From: an uncultured Rickettsiales bacterium
GTDB taxonomy: Bacteria > Pseudomonadota > Alphaproteobacteria > UBA8366
DNA length: 13,484 bases
NCBI GenBank assembly: GCA_913046825.1
Contig: CAJWTF010000105.1
Coordinates: 1 to 13,484, forward strand
Reading direction: 5' to 3'
A program made the translations under genes and the position numbers. Position 1 is the stretch's first letter, and every line of letters starts with the position of its first letter. The notes under the pieces were generated by a model. It was not told where the DNA came from. It made no database searches and saw only the letters and a list, made by a program, of their open reading frames with translations. Positions 8,407-13,484 of this stretch are shown here, one piece after another.

Positions 8407-10020
8407 TTAGACGACACGATAATTCTTGAAGCGTTCCCGCAGCTCTCTTTTTTGGAATTTCCCTGTTGATGTTCGCGGGATTTCATTAATAAATTCCACT
8501 GCATCCGGTAACCACCACTTAGCGAATTTGGTCGACAGAAAATCGCGAATATCGTCCGCCGTTAGCTTGGCCCCATCTTCAGCGACAACGCATGCAAGGG
8601 GTCGTTCGACCCAGCGTTCGTGGGGCATCGCGATGACGGCGGCTTCCTTGATATGTGGATGCCCCATCAGCGCATTTTCGACGTCGACCGAACTAATCCA
8701 CTCGCCCCCGGACTTGATGAGGTCTTTGGTCCGGTCGGTGATTTTGACATAGCCTTCGGAATCGACAGTCACGACATCTCCGGTTCGAAACCAGCCGTCA
8801 TCCGTCCAGCTATATATTGGTTCTTCGGGATTGTAATAGGCGTCCGCGATCCAAGGACCTCGGACCTGTAATTCCCCCATGGTCTCGCCATCCCAAGGAG
8901 CGAGGCCGTCATCGCTGATAACACGGATATCGACAAACGGTAAGGGGATGCCTTGTTTCGCCAATGTGGCGAATTGTTCGTCCTCGGTCATGTTGTCGAA
9001 TGATGGTTTTGGAATGCCTGTCGTGCCGACCGGTGTCATTTCCGTCATACCCCAGGCGTGGATTACTTGATGTCCAATCGCGTCGAGATCGCGGATCATT
9101 GCCTCCGGTGCGGCGGAACCGCCGATCATGAATTTGAGTTTCGGGTTCAGTTTCCAGCGGCTGGGTTCACGCTTCAACGAATCAACGACCGGCAACCACA
9201 CGGTCGGGACGCCGCTGGTCATTGTGACTTGTTCGCCTTCAAGTAACTCAAGCACGCTTTCATGATCTGTGTGTGGGCCTGTGAAGACAATCTTGCTTCC
9301 GGCCATGGTGGAGGTTGTCGGCATCCCCCAAGCGTTGGCATGGAACATCGGAACAATCGGCAAAATACAGTCGCGCATGGAGAGACCGAAGGCATCAGGT
9401 GCGGCCACGGCCAATGTATGGAGAACCACCCCCCGGTGACTATAAGCGACGCCTTTGGGTTTGCCCGTGGTGCCCGACGTATAGCACATGCCACAAGCCG
9501 TATATTCGTCGATTTCCGGGTACTCGAAGTTACCGGTGGCGGTGGTCAAGAGGTCTTCATAATCCTCCATCCCGGCTGGCACGACGTCACCATTATAACG
9601 CACGACGAAAATACGCTCGAAATTCACTTTGTCCTTAAATCCGTCCAATATATGAAGCAGGTCGTCATCCACGATTAAGAAACGGTCGCCTGCGTGCCCC
9701 GCTATATAAGCCAGTTCATCCTGATGTAGGCGTAAGTTCAATGTGTGCAGGACACCGCCGGCACATGGCACGCCAAAATATGCCTCGAGATGCGCGAAAT
9801 GGTTCCAGCAAAGCGTGCCGACACGGTCACCGGGTTGAAGGCCGGCCTTCAATAGGGCTTCCGATAATTGCTTCGCGCGGTGGTAGAATTCTTTGTAGGT
9901 ATAGCGGTGAAGGGACTTATCGGGCCTGCGCGAGACAATCTCCTGCGCGCCGTGCAAGCGACCTGCATGCTCCAGGATCGTAGGCAGGGTGAGTGGGTAG
10001 TCCATGATTGTGCCGCGCAT
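8407..10020 (-). CDS. Long/medium-chain fatty-acid-CoA ligase (AMP-binding)
   Basis: A 537-residue ANL-superfamily enzyme that activates a carboxylic acid through an acyl-adenylate to its CoA thioester. The core P-loop motif YTSGTTGKPKG lies at residues 180-190. The A5 motif WGMTE is at 323-327, the GWFRTGD motif at 409-415, the hinge DRTKDLIKSGGEWIS at about 429-443, and the C-terminal catalytic lysine is K521 in PRTSTGKFQK. The ATG at 10020 is chosen over the in-frame ATG at 10044 because GGAG lies 7 nt upstream of it. The sequence resembles the FadD3.x/AlkK-type ligases with the GGEWIS hinge, often of medium-chain or unusual acid specificity. With the convergent acyl-CoA dehydrogenase it covers the first two steps of beta-oxidation. 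Confidence 0.93.
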   Translation of the reverse strand: MRGTIMDYPLTLPTILEHAGRLHGAQEIVSRRPDKSLHRYTYKEFYHRAKQLSEALLKAGLQPGDRVGTLCWNHFAHLEAYFGVPCAGGVLHTLNLRLHQDELAYIAGHAGDRFLIVDDDLLHILDGFKDKVNFERIFVVRYNGDVVPAGMEDYEDLLTTATGNFEYPEIDEYTACGMCYTSGTTGKPKGVAYSHRGVVLHTLAVAAPDAFGLSMRDCILPIVPMFHANAWGMPTTSTMAGSKIVFTGPHTDHESVLELLEGEQVTMTSGVPTVWLPVVDSLKREPSRWKLNPKLKFMIGGSAAPEAMIRDLDAIGHQVIHAWGMTEMTPVGTTGIPKPSFDNMTEDEQFATLAKQGIPLPFVDIRVISDDGLAPWDGETMGELQVRGPWIADAYYNPEEPIYSWTDDGWFRTGDVVTVDSEGYVKITDRTKDLIKSGGEWISSVDVENALMGHPHIKEAAVIAMPHERWVERPLACVVAEDGAKLTADDIRDFLSTKFAKWWLPDAVEFINEIPRTSTGKFQKRELRERFKNYRVV

Positions 10021-10106
10021 TAAATTACTCCAGCATTGAACCAAACAATCTTCGCTTGGCTGACTTTATTGGTGAGTTATTTAAAATAGAGATATGTCGG
10101 CATTCG

Positions 10107-10445
10107 TCACCACCAGAGCGAAAACAAATAAATCCCCACGGCAAAACCTTTTCGCGGAGATAGCTCGAATGCGTCGGTTGCCTGAAGGGTCTTGTGTTTG
10201 AAGGCGCGAGACAGGTTAGACGTTCGCGACGATTTGGATAACGTCGCCATAATGGTGTAAATTGGATTAGGGTAGTCAATTTGGGCGTCCGAAGTCATAC
10301 CGACAGTGGTGCGCTCCAATTCGATGCGCTTTCTTTCTGCAATCGACAAACGATTTTTGGCAAGGCAAGTCTCGACGAGATCCAATACTTTACTTTCTAA
10401 ACCACCCACGTAGGGGCGCGACTGGTCATTCTGCTTGCCAATCAT
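10107..10445 (-). CDS. Hypothetical protein (unrecognised)
   Basis: A 112-residue ORF upstream of the CoA-ligase gene on the same strand, with 86 nt between them. The ATG at 10445 has GAGG 5 nt upstream and is preferred to a GTG at 10505, which has no ribosome site. Residues 16-50 look helical and charged (ETCLAKNRLSIAERKRIE), while the C-terminus ends in hydrophobic and aromatic residues (GIYLFSLWW). It resembles nothing I can name. Overlapping ORFs in other frames, low conservation signals and the AT-rich setting make a chance ORF or a decayed gene possible. Confidence 0.3.
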   Translation of the reverse strand: MIGKQNDQSRPYVGGLESKVLDLVETCLAKNRLSIAERKRIELERTTVGMTSDAQIDYPNPIYTIMATLSKSSRTSNLSRAFKHKTLQATDAFELSPRKGFAVGIYLFSLWW

Positions 10446-10619
10446 GTTGCCCTCACCTGTGGCGAGCCAGTCCATGAAAACTGAAAAGGGCTCCGAGGGT
10501 CGCACATCTACAATGAACGGAATTTTGGTAGTGCCGTTTAGGTAAAGATAAAATTGCGGTTAACTGACATTAGCCGCTGATTCGCGTAATGCATAAAGGT
10601 CTGCAACATCTCGCAGCCT

Positions 10620-10645
10620 GAAGGCCAGTGTCTGCGCGGCCTTTT
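10620..10645 (+). terminator. Terminator-like hairpin
   Basis: The arms AAGGCC (10621-10626) and GGCCTT (10638-10643) can form a 6-bp stem around an 11-nt loop, and the second arm runs into TTTTC on the plus strand. No plus-strand gene ends here, so it may be a remnant or serve an unannotated transcript. The surrounding 10446-10781 region holds no gene that I can support. Confidence 0.25.
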
Positions 10646-10700
10646 CATTCATTGCTGATAAGCAACCTGCGATCTAATGCAAGTATTGCTTTAAGTTGTA

Positions 10701-10715
10701 TTAGATTAGATCTAA
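10701..10715. promoter_or_regulatory. Candidate operator upstream of the XRE regulator
   Basis: TTAGA occurs twice in tandem (10701-10705 and 10706-10710) and is followed by its complement TCTAA (10711-10715), making the perfect palindrome TTAGATCTAA. It sits 66 nt before the XRE gene start in AT-rich DNA, a place and form suited to autoregulation. A second small inverted repeat, TTGCT-GATA-AGCAA, lies at 10652-10665. Binding is inferred only. Confidence 0.3.
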
Positions 10716-10781
10716 AAATGCGCAAAAAGGTACACAAGTATCAGAAATGATATATGAAATCGGTGTTGTATCACGTTTGAG

Positions 10782-11216
10782 ATGAAAACAGTGTCACCTG
10801 CCATAGCCGTTGAGGACAAATATGCTTCCCCGGATTTTCAGAAATCCCTGCAGTCTACTGCTGAAAATGTAGATAATCATGTCGGCCAACGCCTCCGATT
10901 ACGCCGCCAGGAGTTGGGCCAGAGTCAAACAGCCGTCGCGGATCGGTTGGAAGTTACATTTCAGCAGGTTCAAAAGTACGAGCGCGAAATGAACAGAATT
11001 TCCGTGAGCCGGCTTCACTACCTTTGTGGCATCTTGAATGTCCCCGTCGAGTATTTCTTCGAAGGTGTAGAAGCGGATGTTGTAGATCCCGATGGGCCAA
11101 ATTTGAATGATCCAGAACTCACGGAGTTGGTCGATTATTACATGTTGATTCCGCGACAAGTTACCCGTGCTAGGCTAAGCGCAATGTTGCGCGCGATGGG
11201 ACGTTGGCTCGTCTAA
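10782..11216 (+). CDS. XRE/Cro-type HTH transcriptional regulator
   Basis: A 144-residue DNA-binding protein. The helix-turn-helix domain spans about residues 34-93: VGQRLRLRRQELGQSQTAVA forms the first helices, and VTFQQVQKYEREMNRIS contains the recognition helix. LCGILNVPVEYFFEG closes the domain in the way typical of alphaproteobacterial XRE proteins. The C-terminal part (PELTELVDYYMLIP, then a basic helix) may be for dimerisation. About 30 N-terminal residues precede the domain. No strong ribosome site is seen before the ATG. It converges on the selenoprotein operon, with 60 nt between the stops, and has palindromes upstream that could be its own operator. Target genes are unknown. Confidence 0.88.
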   Translation: MKTVSPAIAVEDKYASPDFQKSLQSTAENVDNHVGQRLRLRRQELGQSQTAVADRLEVTFQQVQKYEREMNRISVSRLHYLCGILNVPVEYFFEGVEADVVDPDGPNLNDPELTELVDYYMLIPRQVTRARLSAMLRAMGRWLV

Positions 11217-11239
11217 TTCAACTGCCTTCTATTTAATAT

Positions 11240-11280
11240 GTAAGTCTTCATAGCACCCGTTCGGTGCAAAGGGGACTTAC
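11240..11280. terminator. Two-tier inverted repeat between convergent gene ends
   Basis: Outer arms GTAAGTC (11240-11246) and GACTTAC (11274-11280) enclose inner arms GCACC (11253-11257) and GGTGC (11263-11267), with a symmetric 6-nt internal loop that can partly pair. The right outer arm contains the selenoprotein stop codon. The element lies between two convergent genes, which suits a bidirectional terminator or mRNA 3'-end stabiliser. Neither side has a clear T-run, so a classic intrinsic terminator is not proven. Confidence 0.45.
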
Positions 11281-11801
11281 GTCTGGATGGCATCCAAGAT
11301 TTCCGGCATTGCTACCCGGGCGACGAGAGCGAGTTCTTCCGAAGTGCGATTTTGAATTGGATGAGGGACCCAAATCACCGCTGGCGCAAAGCCTAGTGCT
11401 TTTGATTGGGCAACCGCGCCGGGCTTGAATTCTTCCGATGCCACTCCGCATCCGGGAACACCTCGTTTATCCAAGGTCGCCAAGTCATGCAAACTGCACG
11501 ACGTACACGATCCTCAATCGGCCAAGCCGACGACGACGACGTTACATTGTTCGATAATATCTTGAACAATTGGCTCTGGTGCCGGTCTTGTGTAAGTTGG
11601 CTTGCGAAAGCGGACGACATTGTGTCCCTCCGCGACCAAGTTGCGCTCTACTGAATCTAGAAATTCATCGCTGCGTTCCTTGGATATCGACAACAAGCCA
11701 ATGACGGCATCTGACAATTTTTTGCTAGGGGAGAGCCGTTCGCGCAACACGTCGGTTAGCTCCGCGGTCGGGTCTCGCATGACAAACGGCTGATTTCTCA
11801 T
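11277..11801 (-). CDS. UGSC-family selenoprotein (UGA decoded as selenocysteine)
   Basis: Read through the UGA at 11516-11514, this frame gives a 174-residue protein. Residues 1-95 end in NVVVVGLAD, followed by the redox motif U96-G-S-C99 and TSCSLHD, then a C-terminal half with GFAPAVIWVPHP, which is the UGSC family pattern. In this family the UGA codes selenocysteine, placed so that U96 and C99 can form a selenenylsulfide; C102 is a further thiol nearby. A stem-loop with bacterial SECIS geometry lies just downstream of the UGA. The ATG overlaps the stop of the thioredoxin-like gene by 4 nt (ATGA), so translation is coupled. A conventional caller would split it into a 95-residue ORF and an unrelated fragment beginning at 11492. 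The biochemical function of the family is not established. The selenocysteine machinery (selA, selB, selC, selD) must lie outside this window. Confidence 0.9.
11484..11502 (-). promoter_or_regulatory. Candidate bacterial SECIS element
   Basis: In the mRNA, the arm GUCGUGCA (11502-11495) pairs with UGCAUGAC (11491-11484) in an 8-bp stem with one G-U pair, closing the 3-nt loop GUU. The stem begins 11 nt after the UGA and the loop 19 nt after it. Known bacterial SECIS elements have an apical loop about 16-37 nt downstream with a G among its first two bases; both rules are met. It should be bound by SelB to direct selenocysteine insertion. Confidence 0.75.
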
Positions 11802-13222
11802 AATTTCACCTCTTCCGATACGATCTTAATTTCGTCTTTGTTTCGCTGGGCAGGCCAGCCACCTATGATGCCGGATTGGCCGGCACCTTTGCCGCCGGCG
11901 CGCACGACGAGAAGCCCGCCTTCGTTAAATTTATCGACTGACTCGTCCACGCGTGAAGGGTCGATTCCTTCCAGGACACCTTGGGCCCCTTGGATTAGGT
12001 CGCGACCGGGCCGTTTGAGTGCTTCCCATAGAGCAGCCTCAATCTCTGGGCGACCCCAGCCGTTTTGACGGTAAATCTCATAATGATCCGGGCAAAGCAC
12101 CAGCACGGCATGGGACCATTGGCAGCTTTTGGGATGACAAACCGCCAGCAAACTCATCGCCAAGGACCGCGAAACTTCCTCCGGTGTTCGGGAGTGCCAG
12201 GCAACACAGCCTTGTACTCCGTCTCCATGGAAAAGCGTAACTGTTGACGCACCGGCGTGCGCTCCACGTGCTACGTTGAGTGGGACCCAGTCCGGATCGT
12301 CTTCATCTTCTGCGAAACAAAAAGTGTATTTTCCTGGATTCCCAAGGATCGAGCGGTCGACTTCTTGCGGAATGCCGCCGCCCACATTGCGTACCAAGAG
12401 CTGCAATGCACGGCCGATGGAAGCGTTCGCCCGATTGCCTTGGCCGAGCGCGTTGCCCTTAGAGTTCATGCCGATGCGTTTCGTCACCGGGCCATTGACG
12501 ATGACGACAGGGCCGGCAAAACCCAGTGTAGCCAGCAGGCCATGCATGGAGAACTCCGGTCGTAGCGCCGCTTCAATGACGGCCAGGACCACTGGCATAT
12601 ATTCCGGACGACAGCCCGCCATCACGGCGCTAATGGCGACTTTCTCGATTGTGCATATGGATAAGTTTGGTGGGATTAATCCGATAATTTCGTCCGATTT
12701 TCTATCCGTGCCGGCCAACATTCGCGCGATGCGTAAATCCGTTGGTGGAACAACGGGAAGGCCGTCCGACCAGCCGCGTTCATAGGCGACCTCCATCGGG
12801 TCTTCCATCTCGTCAACTTCTATCGCGCGCGATGCCAGATGAGTTCCGTCGAATTGTAATGCGAGGCGTTCCGGCATACCCGGCTCAACCGAACGCGAGC
12901 CGCACCCGGGCTTGAAGGCTGGCAAATCCGGGCCCAGACCTGACTGGCCGGTAACGCGCTGCCACGCTTCTCGGTCCCATCCCGCGATACGTTCAATTTC
13001 GATTCCGTCTTCGAGACGAATAACAGTCGGTACAATTTCAATTTTGCGGCGCCACGATTCCTTGAGCGTCCGATCATCGCGTGCTCCTCCGGTCGCTTCC
13101 GGGAAGGAGGGATCATCTTGCGAGAAAATAACCGTCGGTGCGGCCTGCTTTAGTAAAGAGAGGACTGGAGCAACACTTTGGCAGGTTTCGCAGTCGCGTT
13201 TTACAATAACGAGGATTTCCAT
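11798..13222 (-). CDS. Thioredoxin-fold protein fused to a large uncharacterised domain, UGSC partner
   Basis: A 474-residue protein. The N-terminal 90 or so residues look like a thioredoxin fold: MEILVIVKRD strand, redox motif C11-E-T-C14, and the cis-proline region IVPTVIRLEDG with P65. A linker containing GCGSR follows. A large domain from about 135 to 455 then shows DPMEVAYERGWSDGLPVVPP, MAGCRPEYMPVVLAVIEA (201-218), a Gly-rich stretch near 256-284 and LLVVRAGGKGAGQSG near the end. Eight Cys outside the CxxC motif (107, 190, 204, 302, 339, 362, 367, 377) may include functional thiols. I cannot name the large domain's reaction. The stop overlaps the selenoprotein start by 4 nt. A redox partnership, with the CxxC reducing the U-G-S-C centre, is a reasonable inference. 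The ATG at 13222 has only a weak GAGA ribosome site. Confidence 0.8.
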   Translation of the reverse strand: MEILVIVKRDCETCQSVAPVLSLLKQAAPTVIFSQDDPSFPEATGGARDDRTLKESWRRKIEIVPTVIRLEDGIEIERIAGWDREAWQRVTGQSGLGPDLPAFKPGCGSRSVEPGMPERLALQFDGTHLASRAIEVDEMEDPMEVAYERGWSDGLPVVPPTDLRIARMLAGTDRKSDEIIGLIPPNLSICTIEKVAISAVMAGCRPEYMPVVLAVIEAALRPEFSMHGLLATLGFAGPVVIVNGPVTKRIGMNSKGNALGQGNRANASIGRALQLLVRNVGGGIPQEVDRSILGNPGKYTFCFAEDEDDPDWVPLNVARGAHAGASTVTLFHGDGVQGCVAWHSRTPEEVSRSLAMSLLAVCHPKSCQWSHAVLVLCPDHYEIYRQNGWGRPEIEAALWEALKRPGRDLIQGAQGVLEGIDPSRVDESVDKFNEGGLLVVRAGGKGAGQSGIIGGWPAQRNKDEIKIVSEEVKL

Positions 13223-13262
13223 ATCTCTATATCAGGTATGCGAGCCATCGCATCCCGCAAGG

Positions 13263-13292
13263 CTTATAAGCTAAACTAGAGTGGTTTGTCGC
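13263..13292 (-). promoter_or_regulatory. Candidate promoter of the selenoprotein operon
   Basis: On the minus strand GCGACA (13292-13287) resembles a -35 box and TATAAG (13268-13263) a -10 box, with an 18-nt spacer, about 40 nt upstream of the thioredoxin-like gene. The -10 box lies in the perfect palindrome GCTTATAAGC (13262-13271). A small inverted repeat TGCGA-GCCA-TCGCA (13239-13252) lies in the presumed 5' leader. Confidence 0.3.
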
Positions 13293-13313
13293 CTTTCACG
13301 GTGACGTGAAACC

Positions 13314-13484
13314 TGTGGTGGGCTTTTGGGTAATAATCCCAAAGTGCGCGATGTGGGCCACTACTTTGTTCCAGTTAGGGGAGATTAAGATGGCTCGGAA
13401 ACGTGATTCATATGAGGACATACTTAAGTTGCTGCGGGAGATTGAGCTGAAGCTGGCGAATGGCAGTGACGTAGCGTCGGCCTG
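13314..13484 (+). mobile_element. IS3-family insertion sequence, left end (partial)
   Basis: The right edge of the window enters an insertion sequence, shown by the transposase orfA start at 13390. The exact left terminus is uncertain. A TG-starting candidate end at 13314 is followed by a G-rich stretch and a hairpin (CTTTTGGG at 13323-13330, CCCAAAG at 13338-13344). A perfect 7-bp inverted repeat TTTCACG-GTGA-CGTGAAA at 13294-13311 lies just outside. The right terminal repeat and target duplication are beyond the window. Confidence 0.35.
13390..13484 (+). CDS. IS3-family transposase OrfA, partial (start only)
   Basis: Thirty-one codons are visible, beginning MARKRDSYEDILKLL and continuing REIELKLANGSDVASA to the right edge. 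This is the N-terminal helix-turn-helix region of IS3-family OrfA proteins, which bind the element ends and pair with OrfB through a programmed frameshift to make the active transposase. AGGGGAG at 13376-13382 lies before the ATG. Its presence 168 nt from the start of the divergent selenoprotein operon shows that this boundary has been a site of insertion. The rest of the element lies outside the window, so its integrity is unknown. Confidence 0.75.
   Translation, partial: MARKRDSYEDILKLLREIELKLANGSDVASA

Noticed and set aside
10575..10650. Possible tRNA-like fold in the intergenic region
   Set aside because: No acceptor stem, T-loop GTTCGA-type sequence or anticodon arm could be laid out; only a simple hairpin is present.
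11277..11492. A separate 71-residue gene starting at the ATG at 11492
   Set aside because: It is in the same frame as the upstream part, its ATG lies inside the SECIS loop and arm, and it has no ribosome site; it is the C-terminal half of the selenoprotein.
11526..11540. Short CGA trinucleotide run as a microsatellite
   Set aside because: It is just four Val codons (GTC) in the hydrophobic strand before the UGSC motif.
11514..11801. A stand-alone 95-residue protein ending at the TGA
   Set aside because: The frame continues past the TGA into the conserved GSC-TSC segment and the rest of the UGSC domain, so the TGA is read as selenocysteine, not as a stop.
12276..12785. Plus-strand ORF of 169 codons inside the thioredoxin-like gene
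   Set aside because: It is an antisense shadow with a low-complexity composition; the minus-strand frame is continuous and patterned.

Overview
The window looks like a chromosomal segment of an alphaproteobacterium, possibly a marine Rhodospirillales-type organism. I infer this from the moderate G+C, the protein flavour and the gene mix: cystathionine beta-lyase, an alanyl-tRNA editing protein beside cysteine synthase, an XRE regulator, and beta-oxidation enzymes. No rRNA, tRNA or CRISPR array was seen.

Layout. (1) 1-689, minus strand: the N-terminal part of a cystathionine beta-lyase running off the left edge, divergent from an FAD-dependent oxidoreductase of the L-2-hydroxyglutarate oxidase type (803-1915, plus). 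(2) 5556 down to 1957, minus strand: a tight sulfur-amino-acid operon of cysteine synthase, AlaX-type tRNA-editing protein, 3-mercaptopyruvate sulfurtransferase and two GNAT acetyltransferases. The first GNAT gene is split by an in-frame TAG, and the second carries a run of nine C near its start. (3) 5557-6896: a decayed plus-strand region in which pieces of an Ala-rich helical (TPR-like) repeat protein can be read in shifting frames. (4) 6897-10020: an acyl-CoA dehydrogenase (plus) and a fatty-acid-CoA ligase (minus) converge on a small possible membrane-protein ORF. (5) 10107-11216: an uncharacterised small minus-strand ORF, a palindrome-rich intergenic region and an XRE-family regulator. 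(6) 13222 down to 11277, minus strand: the highlight, a two-gene operon. The first gene encodes a thioredoxin-fold protein fused to a large uncharacterised domain. The second overlaps it by 4 nt and is a UGSC-family selenoprotein. Its UGA codon at 11516-11514 lies inside the motif U-G-S-C, the frame stays open to a 174-residue product, and a stem-loop with bacterial SECIS geometry follows the UGA. A conventional gene caller would break this gene into two unrelated small ORFs. (7) 13390-13484: the start of an IS3-family transposase orfA running off the right edge, next to the selenoprotein operon promoter region.

How the genes work together. The first half concerns cysteine and methionine metabolism and sulfur transfer, the middle fatty-acid activation and oxidation. 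The right end appears to be a redox module in which a CxxC thioredoxin-like protein could be the electron partner of the selenoprotein. That pairing is inferred from gene overlap and motifs; the substrate is unknown.
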